A DNA stretch of 64,000 nucleotides from JACKFE01 sp050248735. Its GTDB lineage: Bacteria > Nitrospirota > Nitrospiria > Nitrospirales > UBA8639. Shown here one piece after another: positions 51,252 through 59,498 of this stretch. Every line of letters begins with the position of its first letter. Position 1 is the stretch's first letter. The DNA is taken from positions 124,001 to 188,000 of the forward strand of contig JBFWRU010000008.1 of NCBI GenBank assembly GCA_050248735.1. Reading direction: 5' to 3'. Under the pieces are notes generated by a model, which saw nothing but the letters and a program-made list of their open reading frames with translations, had not been told where the DNA came from and made no database searches. Both the position numbers and the translations under genes were made by a program.

Positions 51252-52424
51252 ATGAGAAAAAGTATTGTGACCATAGGAGTAACTTTTCTGTTGGCGATGG
51301 GTTTGGTCAATGTGGCCGAATCGGCGGTGTTATCCAAAGAAGATTTTAAACTGTATGGCTATGTGGATGCTTCGTATACACAGAATTTCAATAATCCGAA
51401 AAACAGCGGTGCGAATGCGAATCACTTGAGGATTTTCGATGGGGACTCCAATTCCTTTCGACCGAATATGGCCCAGTTGGTGTTTGAAAAGGAAGGCACG
51501 AATGGAGCCAATGCGGTGGAGCGAAGCGGCTTTCGGGTCAAATTAGATGTGGGAGAGGATGCCCAGTTTACTGGAGGACGAACCGGGGACGATATCGATT
51601 TTCAAGAATTGTATGCCCAGTTTGTGGCGCCGGTCGGAAATGGGTTGGATATTCGGATCGGTCGCATGAATACCTTGGTAGGCTATGAGGTCATTGAAAG
51701 CCCCTTCAATCCCAACTTTTCCCGCTCTTGGTTGTTTGGGTTAGGTCAGCCATTTACCACGACGGGTATCCGGCTCTCCTACCCAGTGAGTGATTCCGTG
51801 TCCATTTCAGTCGGAGCGGTTAATTCCTTTTCCGGGTTGACGGCTGATAACAGTTCAGCCAAGTCGGTGGAGGGATTGCTCTCAATCAGGCCTACTGATG
51901 CGGTGAGTGTGAATCTTTATGGGATTTTTGGAAGAGAGCGATCCAATGCAGGCTTAGGCCGTTCAGGTAAACGCGTCTTGGTCGGCAGTTATGTCACCTT
52001 TCAAGCCACGGACCAATTAGGATTTGTGGTGGAAGGCTATTATGCCAATCAGGAAAATGGGAGTGGCATCAGCTCAGGTCGAAATGCCAGGTGGAACGGG
52101 GCGGCGGGTTATGCGATTTATGACTTCAATGACGAATGGGGTGTGCGGTTCCGGGGAGAAATTTTTGAAGATGCCGGCGGAGATGTGAGTTGTTTGGGTA
52201 CCGCAGGATCCGGCGGCAATGCGAATGTCTGTACCGTTTCAGCTCCCATCGCTCAAACTCTCTGGGAAACCACCGCGACGTTGCAATACAAGCCGGCGCC
52301 CTCGCTGATCACGAGATTGGAATTCCGATATGACAAATCGAACAAAAATGTCTTCTTAGATGGCCACAATACGTTCACGAATAATCAACAGACATTGGCG
52401 GCTGAAGTGATATTTCTCTTTTAA
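51252..52424 (+). CDS. outer-membrane beta-barrel porin, BBP2-like
   Basis: A 390-aa protein from ATG 51252 with a signal peptide (MRKSIVTIGVTFLLAMGLVN, cut after AESA). The barrel shows the BBP2 (OmpL-like porin-2) pattern: KLYGYVDASYTQNFNNP, NHLRIFDGDSNSFRPNMAQL, then GFRVKLDVGEDA and ELYAQFVAPVG, and it ends in an aromatic (VIFLF), as outer-membrane strands do. The amtB gene begins 24 bp after its stop, so it probably serves to bring ammonium or related small solutes through the outer membrane. Substrate is inferred from context only. Confidence 0.85.
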   Translation: MRKSIVTIGVTFLLAMGLVNVAESAVLSKEDFKLYGYVDASYTQNFNNPKNSGANANHLRIFDGDSNSFRPNMAQLVFEKEGTNGANAVERSGFRVKLDVGEDAQFTGGRTGDDIDFQELYAQFVAPVGNGLDIRIGRMNTLVGYEVIESPFNPNFSRSWLFGLGQPFTTTGIRLSYPVSDSVSISVGAVNSFSGLTADNSSAKSVEGLLSIRPTDAVSVNLYGIFGRERSNAGLGRSGKRVLVGSYVTFQATDQLGFVVEGYYANQENGSGISSGRNARWNGAAGYAIYDFNDEWGVRFRGEIFEDAGGDVSCLGTAGSGGNANVCTVSAPIAQTLWETTATLQYKPAPSLITRLEFRYDKSNKNVFLDGHNTFTNNQQTLAAEVIFLF

Positions 52425-52448
52425 GAAAAGAGGAAAAGGAGTATACAC

Positions 52449-53762
52449 ATGAAACGGCTCATAACTTTTTACAGGATGGGTGTGTCTTGTCTCATGGCCC
52501 TTTCCCTCCCCTTGATACTTGGCCCTGGGAGTGCCTTCGCTGAGGATGGGGCTGCCAGTGCGATCAACGCCGGAGATACGGCATGGGTGTTGACTTCCTC
52601 GGCACTCGTGTTGGCGATGACCATTCCCGGATTGGCCTTGTTCTATGGAGGAATGGTGCGGAGTAAAAACGTGCTCAGCACGATGATGCATAGCTTTATT
52701 GCGGTGTGTATTGTCAGCGTTATTTGGGTGTGCTGGGGGTATAGTTTCGCCTTTGGCACCGATATCGCCGGATTGATCGGGGGATTGAACTGGATTGGTT
52801 TAACCGGGGTGGGAGGAGAACCTAATCCGGGGTCCACGATTCCCCACGCCGCCTTTATGGTTTTTCAGTTGATGTTTGCAGGCATCACGGTTGCCTTGAT
52901 CAGCGGGGCCATTGCGGAACGAATGAATTTCGCAGCCTTCGTCGTTTTTGCGGCGTTGTGGGTTACGTTCATCTATGCGCCCCTGGCCCACTGGGTGTGG
53001 GGTGGCGGCTGGCTGGGGGGAATGGGGGACCTGGATTTTGCCGGAGGAACGGTGGTCCATATTAGTTCGGGTGTGGCAGCGCTGGTCTGCGCATTGGTCT
53101 TGGGGAAGCGTCAGGGATACGGCTCAGAAAATATGAGTCCGCATAACCTACCCTTTACCATTGTCGGTGCCAGTTTATTATGGGTGGGGTGGTTTGGATT
53201 TAATGCCGGAAGTGCATTAGCCGCGAATGGGCTGGCAGCCAACGCTTTTGTGGCCACTCATGTAGCCACTGCGGCCGGGGCTTTGGGATGGTTGGGGGTG
53301 GAATGGAGTTATCGGGGTAAGCCCACTTTACTGGGAGCGGCGAGCGGTGCCGTGGCCGGGTTGGTGGCAATCACACCTGCTGCAGGATATGTCGGCCCTG
53401 TTTCAGCTATGATTATCGGGGTCGGCGGCGGAATCATTTGTTATCTGGGAGTATTTTTGAAAAATAAAATGGGTTATGACGATGCATTGGATGTTCTGGG
53501 TATCCATGGAATCGGCGGAACGTGGGGCGCCCTGGCCACCGGCCTGTTTGCCAGCATGGGCGGAGGCACCGGGCTGTTTTTCGGGAATCCGGGACAAGTG
53601 GTGATTCAGGCCATAGGCGTGGGTGCGACCTGGGCATTTTCCTTTGTCGGGACATTTATTATTCTTAAGGTTGTGGATGCGACGATTGGGTTGAGGGTCT
53701 CCAAGGAAGATGAGATTTTGGGCCTGGACCTGACGCAACATCGGGAGCGGGCTTATGGATAA
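52449..53762 (+). CDS. amtB: ammonium transporter AmtB (copy 1)
   Basis: Inner-membrane ammonia/ammonium channel, 437 aa, with a cleavable signal (residues 1-31, ending GSAFA) and 11 predicted spans. The pore histidine pair is visible in APLAHWVWG near 178 and GIHGIGGTWG near 355, the gate phenylalanine in WGYSFAFG near 103. It shares a transcript unit with the porin (24 bp) and the glnB gene (109 bp after the stop). Trimeric and blocked by PII in other bacteria. Confidence 0.96.
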   Translation: MKRLITFYRMGVSCLMALSLPLILGPGSAFAEDGAASAINAGDTAWVLTSSALVLAMTIPGLALFYGGMVRSKNVLSTMMHSFIAVCIVSVIWVCWGYSFAFGTDIAGLIGGLNWIGLTGVGGEPNPGSTIPHAAFMVFQLMFAGITVALISGAIAERMNFAAFVVFAALWVTFIYAPLAHWVWGGGWLGGMGDLDFAGGTVVHISSGVAALVCALVLGKRQGYGSENMSPHNLPFTIVGASLLWVGWFGFNAGSALAANGLAANAFVATHVATAAGALGWLGVEWSYRGKPTLLGAASGAVAGLVAITPAAGYVGPVSAMIIGVGGGIICYLGVFLKNKMGYDDALDVLGIHGIGGTWGALATGLFASMGGGTGLFFGNPGQVVIQAIGVGATWAFSFVGTFIILKVVDATIGLRVSKEDEILGLDLTQHRERAYG

Positions 53763-53871
53763 CAGGCTTGGAAGCGGGGGATAGGATTGACGTGGACATA
53801 CGTATGGAAGACAGAACAGATCAGCAATTCACGCAGAAAGGGGTCCATTATTCAATGGAAGGATGGTGCCT

Positions 53872-54210
53872 ATGAAACTGATTCAAGCCATTATCAAACC
53901 GTTTAAGCTGGATGAAGTAAAGGATGCCTTGTTGGAATTGGGGGTGCAAGGCATGACGGTCACCGAGGTCAAGGGGTTTGGCCGTCAGAAGGGGCATAAG
54001 GAAACTTATCGTGGGACGGAGTATCAAATTGAGTTTGTCCCAAAAATCAAGATGGAAATTGCCATTTCCGATAATCGCGTTTCCGAGGTTTTGGAGGCGA
54101 TCCTGCGTGCCGCCAAGACCGGCAGCATTGGAGATGGCAAGATTTTCGTGTCGGAATTGCCCACCGTCATTCGAATTCGTACCGGAGAGACCGGTGAAGG
54201 GGCGCTGTAA
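53872..54210 (+). CDS. glnB: nitrogen regulatory protein P-II
   Basis: A 112-aa trimeric signal protein that binds ATP/ADP and 2-oxoglutarate. The start MKLIQAIIKPFKLDEV at ATG 53872 is the normal PII N-terminus; an upstream ATG at 53863 would add three residues. The T-loop has Tyr51 in YRGTEYQIEF, the uridylylation site. GDGKIFV and the C-terminal ETGEGAL fit the PII signatures. It lies between two amtB genes, so it probably gates them, and in other species it also controls GlnE. Confidence 0.97.
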   Translation: MKLIQAIIKPFKLDEVKDALLELGVQGMTVTEVKGFGRQKGHKETYRGTEYQIEFVPKIKMEIAISDNRVSEVLEAILRAAKTGSIGDGKIFVSELPTVIRIRTGETGEGAL

Positions 54211-54256
54211 TGCTGGGTTGTGCCCCAATGAACGATTTTGAAAAAAAGGAGGCCAT

Positions 54257-55564
54257 ATGAAACGCAGGATGCTGCCTATGGGGCTTTCCATGGGGACAGC
54301 GATCGTGTTGAATCTTGGTCTGGCGGGATTGGTCTTCGGTGAGGAAGGCGGCGTACTCAAAATTGATACCGGGGATACGGCCTGGATTCTCATGTCGTCG
54401 GCGTTGGTACTCTGTATGACGCTTCCCGGATTGGCGCTATTTTATGGCGGACTGGTCCGGAGCAAAAATGTGCTGGGCACCATCATGCATTCCGCAGTGA
54501 TTCTCTGTGTGATTAGCTTGGTCTGGGTTCTCTTGGGCTATAGCCTGGCATTTGGACCGGATGTGGGAGGAGTGATCGGGGGGCTGGAATGGGTGGGATT
54601 GCAAGGCGTGGGATTGGAGCCCAGCACCACGTATGCCACCACCATTCCTCATCAGGTGTTCATGGTCTTTCAAATGATGTTTGCGGCCATTACGGTGGCG
54701 CTGATGACCGGTAGTATCGCCGAACGGATGAAATTCAAAGCGCTTTTGTTATTTTCGGTCTTATGGTCTCTTATCATTTATTCGCCCCTGGCACATTGGG
54801 TGTGGGGTGGCGGATGGTTGGCTCAACTGGGGGCTTTGGATTTTGCCGGAGGTGCGGTGGTGCATATCAGTTCGGGATTTGGTGCATTGGTCTGCGCCAT
54901 CATGGTCGGCAAAAGAAAGGGATTTGGGACAGAACCCATGCCGCCCCATAATTTACCAATGACCGTGTTAGGAACGGGCCTGCTCTGGTTTGGTTGGTTC
55001 GGGTTTAACGCCGGAAGTGCGTTGGGAGCCAATGGCGTCGCCGCCGCGGCCTTTGTGGCTACTCATACTGCCGCTGCGGCAGGGGGGATAAGCTGGATGG
55101 CCGCCGAGTGGGTGCATCGGGGAAAACCGACCGTTTTGGGTATTTTAAGCGGCATGGTGGCCGGGTTGGCGACTGTTACGCCCGGAGCCGGATTTTTGGG
55201 ACCCCTTTCGGCCATGTTAATTGGGTTACTTGCCGGAACCCTTTGTTATCTGGCCGTCGTATGGAAAATGCGCCTCGGGTACGATGATTCCTTGGACGTG
55301 GTGGGAATCCATGGCGTGGGAGGATTCACGGGCATCCTGGCAACGGGGTTATTCGCGTCGATCGGTGCCCAGGGTCTGTTCTTCGGGAATCCCGGGCTTT
55401 TCGGTATACAAGTGGTATTGGCTTTGGTAACCTTAGCGTTTTCGGTCGTGGGTACCTTTATCATTCTAAAATTTGTGGATCTGACCGTCGGGCTCAGAGT
55501 CACGGCACAAGAGGAAGAGGTCGGGTTAGACCTCAGCCAACATAGCGAGCGGGGGTATTCGTAA
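54257..55564 (+). CDS. amtB: ammonium transporter AmtB (copy 2)
   Basis: A 435-aa paralogue of copy 1, similar along the whole length, with the same His pair (PLAHWVWG near 176, GIHGVGGFTG near 353) and a signal-like N-terminus (residues 1-27). AAAGGAGG lies 6 bp before the ATG. The two copies differ mostly in the loops and the N-terminus, which suggests an old duplication with possible division of labour. It is followed 100 bp later by glnA. No inactivating change is seen. Confidence 0.96.
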   Translation: MKRRMLPMGLSMGTAIVLNLGLAGLVFGEEGGVLKIDTGDTAWILMSSALVLCMTLPGLALFYGGLVRSKNVLGTIMHSAVILCVISLVWVLLGYSLAFGPDVGGVIGGLEWVGLQGVGLEPSTTYATTIPHQVFMVFQMMFAAITVALMTGSIAERMKFKALLLFSVLWSLIIYSPLAHWVWGGGWLAQLGALDFAGGAVVHISSGFGALVCAIMVGKRKGFGTEPMPPHNLPMTVLGTGLLWFGWFGFNAGSALGANGVAAAAFVATHTAAAAGGISWMAAEWVHRGKPTVLGILSGMVAGLATVTPGAGFLGPLSAMLIGLLAGTLCYLAVVWKMRLGYDDSLDVVGIHGVGGFTGILATGLFASIGAQGLFFGNPGLFGIQVVLALVTLAFSVVGTFIILKFVDLTVGLRVTAQEEEVGLDLSQHSERGYS

Positions 55565-55664
55565 TACCCGGCTTGTGTCACGCGTGAAAAGAAAAAAATA
55601 ATTACTGTCTGGGCAATGTCATAGAGGGTTTTTATAAACAGTTATTCTGAGAAGGAGGCCGTGC

Positions 55665-57074
55665 ATGACGCCGAAAGACGTGCTGGACTTTGCGAAAAAA
55701 AACAAAGTCGAAATGGTGGATTTGAAGTTCGTGGATCTGTTGGGCGCGTGGCAACACTTTTCCATTCCGACATCCGAATTGACCCTGGACCTGTTCAAAG
55801 AGGGATCAGGGTTTGATGGCTCCTCCATTCGCGGATGGAAGATGATTCAAAATAGTGACATGCTGGTGGTGCCGGATCCGAAAACCGCCTGTCTAGATCC
55901 ATTTATGGAGATACCCACCTTGAGCATGATTGCCGATGTGCAGGATCCCATTACCCGTAACTATTATGAGCGGGATCCCCGGGCCGTGGCCCTTCGGGCG
56001 GAACAATATCTCAAGAGCACGAAAATCGGCGATACTTCTTTTTGGGGCCCGGAAGCCGAGTTCTTTATTTTTGATCACGTCAGCTTTGATCAAAACAGCC
56101 ATTCGAATTATTACTTTATTGATTCAGAGGAAGGAATTTGGAATTCAGGAAAAGACGGAGAAAACCTGGGTTCGCGGCCTCGTCATAAAGAAGGATATTT
56201 CCCCGTGGCTCCGGTTGATTCCCAACAGGACATTCGTTCGGAGATGTGTCGTGTGATGGAAAAGGTGGGCATTCGGGTTGAAAAACATCACCATGAAGTC
56301 GCCACGGCGGGACAGGCCGAAATCGATTTGCGATTTGACACCATGATCAAGATGGCGGACCAAATGATGATGTATAAGTACATCGTGCGGAATGTGGCAC
56401 GTCGGCATGGCAAAACCGTGACTTTTATGCCCAAGCCCTTGTTCAATGACAACGGGACCGGCATGCACACGCATCAAAGTATTTGGAAAGACGGCAAGCC
56501 GTTATTTGCCGGGAAAGAATACGCCGGGGTATCTCAAATGTGCCTGTATTACATCGGCGGCATTCTCAAGCACGGTCAGGCCTTGGCGGCATTAACCAAC
56601 CCCACGACTAACTCCTACAAACGCCTGACCCCGGGCTTTGAAGCGCCGGTCATGTTGGCCTATTCCAGTCGGAACCGGTCGGCCGGGATTCGAATTCCGA
56701 TGTATTCTCCCAGCCCCAAAGCCAAGCGGATTGAAGTGCGCTTCCCCGATCCGTCCTGCAACATGTATCTGGCTTTTAGCGCCATGTTGATGGCCGGTCT
56801 GGATGGCATTCAAAACAAAATCGATCCGGGTGAAGCCATGGACAAAAATCTCTATGATTTGGAACCGGAAGAATTAGGCAATATTCAAACGTTGCCATCG
56901 AGTTTGGAAGATGCGTTAAAAAGTCTGGAGCAGGATCATGAATTCCTGCTCAAGGGTGGGGTGTTTAGCGAAGATCTGATTGAAGCCTGGATTGCCTATA
57001 AACGGAAAAATGAAGTGGATGCGCTTCGGCTTCGTCCAAACCCGTATGAATTTATGATGTACTATGATTGTTAA
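55665..57074 (+). CDS. glnA: glutamine synthetase, type I
   Basis: A 469-aa dodecameric enzyme, ATP-dependent ammonium plus glutamate to glutamine. The metal/active-site motifs are seen in FDGSSIRGW near 52 and PEAEFF near 128. Tyr397 in NLYDLEPEE, 73 residues from the end, is the adenylylation site, at the same position as in E. coli. GAAGGAGGCC lies 4 bp before the ATG. With amtB, glnB, amtB and the two GlnE proteins next to it, this is a complete ammonium-assimilation module under AMP control. Confidence 0.98.
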   Translation: MTPKDVLDFAKKNKVEMVDLKFVDLLGAWQHFSIPTSELTLDLFKEGSGFDGSSIRGWKMIQNSDMLVVPDPKTACLDPFMEIPTLSMIADVQDPITRNYYERDPRAVALRAEQYLKSTKIGDTSFWGPEAEFFIFDHVSFDQNSHSNYYFIDSEEGIWNSGKDGENLGSRPRHKEGYFPVAPVDSQQDIRSEMCRVMEKVGIRVEKHHHEVATAGQAEIDLRFDTMIKMADQMMMYKYIVRNVARRHGKTVTFMPKPLFNDNGTGMHTHQSIWKDGKPLFAGKEYAGVSQMCLYYIGGILKHGQALAALTNPTTNSYKRLTPGFEAPVMLAYSSRNRSAGIRIPMYSPSPKAKRIEVRFPDPSCNMYLAFSAMLMAGLDGIQNKIDPGEAMDKNLYDLEPEELGNIQTLPSSLEDALKSLEQDHEFLLKGGVFSEDLIEAWIAYKRKNEVDALRLRPNPYEFMMYYDC

Positions 57075-57171
57075 CGCCAGGGTAAATATTCGCGTGCGTT
57101 AATCGTAAGTTCAAAATTTCAGAATCAGGACGGACGCCTGGGTCGGTGGCGCAACCCTTCAAATGGTGGCG

Positions 57172-59430
57172 CTATCGGTCCGGGCGTTCGTGTTTCTGAA
57201 ACCGTTGCTGAAAACGTGCATGGATGTCCTGCATACGGGAAGAGATGGCCTGTTCCAGGTCGGCAGCGCCTTGCTGCCAGTCCATGGCGACGAACCCCAA
57301 CCGTCGGGCCAAAAAGACCATTTCTTCCGACCCGGGCGGCGGGAGCACAAGATCCTGGGCATGGCCCCGCACGATGCGAAGCGCATCGATCAGCAGGCGA
57401 AGGAACAGATAATGTTCCGAAAGCGCATCCCGTTCCCGTTGCGAAATCAACGACACCTGGCTCAGTTCCTGAAGCGCCTGGAGGGTATTCGGCGTGTGCA
57501 GGGCAGGATGAGCATGGCCGTGCATGAGTTGCAGATACTGCACGGTATATTCAATATCGATTAAGCCTCCAGGGCTGTACTTCACATGCGTGGAGCCGGG
57601 AGGGACCAGTTCTTTCGCTTGTCGTTTACGGAGATGCAGGGCGGTCGAAAGATCCCAGGGGGCAGGGCTGTACACAAATGCATCCCGGTGACGTTCCACA
57701 GCTTTGCCGATTGTGGCATTGCCTCCAACATATCGCAGTTTGATCAAGGCTTGCCGTTCGAAGGGGGCTGCCCCACCCGTTGGATTGTAATATCGCCGGA
57801 TTTCCTGAAGGGAGTTCGCTAATAGGCCCTTATCACCATGTGGGCGCAGCCGGGTGTCCACATGAAAAATCCCTTCTTGTTTTGCTTCAATCCATTGAAG
57901 GAATTCCTGTGCCCAGCGTTCAAAATAATCCGTCGCGAGAGGTGGGGAAGTCCGGCGTGTAGAGGGCGCATCATAGACAAACAAAATTTCAATGTCGGAG
58001 GCATAGCCCAATTCCGTCCCGCCCAGTTTCCCCAGACCAAAAATGGCCATGGGCAGCTTGGAAGATTTTGATGCTTTGGGATCAATGACCCGTCGTGATT
58101 CCTGAAGGGCCTGAGTAAGGATGACATCCGCTAAATGGGTCAGGGCCTTAGAGAAATCCGGCAGCGGACTATTGTTGAGCAGGTGCCGCATGTCGATACG
58201 AAAGAGTTCTTCGTCCTTGAACTGATTCAGGCGGGCTTTCCGGGTTTCGGGTGTTTTGGCGGTTTTGAGTAAGGCTTCCAGGCTGCGTTGCAATGCGGCC
58301 TTGGGCCGAATCAACGGGCCACGTTGAAAGCGGTTCATCATGGGCAGCAGATTATGGTGTTGTCGTCGCAACAAATCTTCCCACAGGTAATCGCTGCTGC
58401 CGAATAACTGTGCGAGTTGGCTAAGCGTGGAGGCCTTTTCAAGGGAGGAGAGAGCGGATTGGGTGTGCGGTTCTTCCAGGAGTTGGTCCAGGAATTGGTC
58501 GAAATGTTCAAGGGCTTTGCCGGGATCGGGTGCCCATCGGAGGGAGTGGGTAAATTCCTTGATGAGCGCCGCCGCCGTGCGGAGTTCCTGCTGTTCAACT
58601 TTTCCTTGAATTTTTCTCCCCTGCCGCCCACGGACAAACAGACGATTGCGGACCCGATGCTTGTCCACTTCGATTTTGGCTTTCACGAGATAGACGCCCC
58701 GCATGGCCAGGGCATTCGCAAAGGCATATAAAAAGGCCGGGGTATCGGTCGAACGGATATCCAATACGGTTTCCTGTTCGGCCAGGGTATTCGAAAAGGT
58801 AATCTGCACGGGTTGTACCACGCGGGTTTCGGGCACATGGAGTCGGCCCAGGGCTTCCACAAGAATTCGATTGATTTGGCGCCGAGCCTGTCTGAGATGA
58901 TTTTTCTGGAGCAAGAGGAGCAAGGGGACCAGGGAATCCGAAAAACGCTGCTGTTCCGATGGTCCGAATTGAAACCCCTTCAAGGATTGCAGGGTAAAGA
59001 CATCGACGGCAATGCTGCGGGTCAGCCCCGGTTCCGGCCGTCGTGGACTCATGCTGCGGAATCCTCCAGAGCGAGGCTTGGACGCGTGCCCTGTTTTCGA
59101 TGAAGGGTGCTGAGAAGAAGTGAAGATCAACGCTTCCCGAATGTCCAAGCCAAATGACGACAAAACCCCGCAAAAGGTGGCAAATTCCGAGAAATAGTCA
59201 TAGGCCACAATCGTCACTTGGTAACGTTGGTCAGGGAGAGACTGAATATCCGTCGCACACGGCTGGGAAAGGGTCAGTTGGTGGGCCAAGGACACGTGGT
59301 GAGCAATCGTGGGCCAGGAGAAACTGGAAAAGTAATCGGCGTCCATCCCTTGAATGAAATCTTCAATCAGTTTCCGGGGAAGGTCAGGGCAGAGAGCCTG
59401 GATGTGTTCCTCTCGGTCTTCTTCTACCAT
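57172..59430 (-). CDS. glnE: ACT-domain-containing half GlnE: glutamine-synthetase adenylyltransferase family
   Basis: Taking ATG 59430 as start gives 752 aa; ATG 59460 would lie upstream of a good -10 box. The N-terminal 330 residues contain two ACT-like stretches (RYQVTIVAYDYFSEFATFCGVL near 70, and AFANALAMRGVYLVKAKIEV near 225), as in GlnD, where ACT domains sense glutamine. The rest has one nucleotidyltransferase core near 465-490 (GLGKLGGTELGYASDIEILF) and the GlnE helical region (SPGGLIDIEYTVQYLQL near 640). E. coli GlnE is 946 aa with two cores. The metal motif here is Asp-Ile-Glu, not Asp-x-Asp. Which of adenylylation or deadenylylation it performs is unknown. Confidence 0.82.
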   Translation of the reverse strand: MVEEDREEHIQALCPDLPRKLIEDFIQGMDADYFSSFSWPTIAHHVSLAHQLTLSQPCATDIQSLPDQRYQVTIVAYDYFSEFATFCGVLSSFGLDIREALIFTSSQHPSSKTGHASKPRSGGFRSMSPRRPEPGLTRSIAVDVFTLQSLKGFQFGPSEQQRFSDSLVPLLLLLQKNHLRQARRQINRILVEALGRLHVPETRVVQPVQITFSNTLAEQETVLDIRSTDTPAFLYAFANALAMRGVYLVKAKIEVDKHRVRNRLFVRGRQGRKIQGKVEQQELRTAAALIKEFTHSLRWAPDPGKALEHFDQFLDQLLEEPHTQSALSSLEKASTLSQLAQLFGSSDYLWEDLLRRQHHNLLPMMNRFQRGPLIRPKAALQRSLEALLKTAKTPETRKARLNQFKDEELFRIDMRHLLNNSPLPDFSKALTHLADVILTQALQESRRVIDPKASKSSKLPMAIFGLGKLGGTELGYASDIEILFVYDAPSTRRTSPPLATDYFERWAQEFLQWIEAKQEGIFHVDTRLRPHGDKGLLANSLQEIRRYYNPTGGAAPFERQALIKLRYVGGNATIGKAVERHRDAFVYSPAPWDLSTALHLRKRQAKELVPPGSTHVKYSPGGLIDIEYTVQYLQLMHGHAHPALHTPNTLQALQELSQVSLISQRERDALSEHYLFLRLLIDALRIVRGHAQDLVLPPPGSEEMVFLARRLGFVAMDWQQGAADLEQAISSRMQDIHARFQQRFQKHERPDR

Positions 59431-59437
59431 GAAGGTG

Positions 59438-59466
59438 AGTATACTGAAATTCAGAAACATTGTAAG
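59438..59466 (-). promoter_or_regulatory. promoter for ACT-type GlnE half, minus strand
   Basis: On the minus strand CTTACA, 17 bp, TATACT. The spacer holds the palindrome CTGAAATTCAG. The predicted start is within a base or two of ATG 59430 and there is no ribosome-binding site, so the message looks leaderless. Confidence 0.5.
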
Positions 59467-59488
59467 GTCTTCATGGTCACCGTATAAT
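59460..59488 (+). promoter_or_regulatory. promoter for the single-core GlnE half, plus strand
   Basis: TTGTAA, 17 bp, TATAAT (perfect -10). The -35 lies at 59460-59465 and overlaps the minus-strand -35 at 59461-59466. The predicted start is near 59495, about four bases before the ATG at 59499, and no Shine-Dalgarno is present. Confidence 0.5.
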
Positions 59489-59498
59489 TTTCATTCGT

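Noticed and set aside
53848..54393. Minus-strand open frame over glnB
   Set aside because: Antisense to PII, whose sequence is unmistakable; no ribosome-binding site.
52425..55664. Sigma-54 promoter upstream of amtB, glnB or glnA
   Set aside because: No TGGCAC-N5-TTGCA match was recognised in the intergenic gaps, although ntrY-ntrX are nearby.
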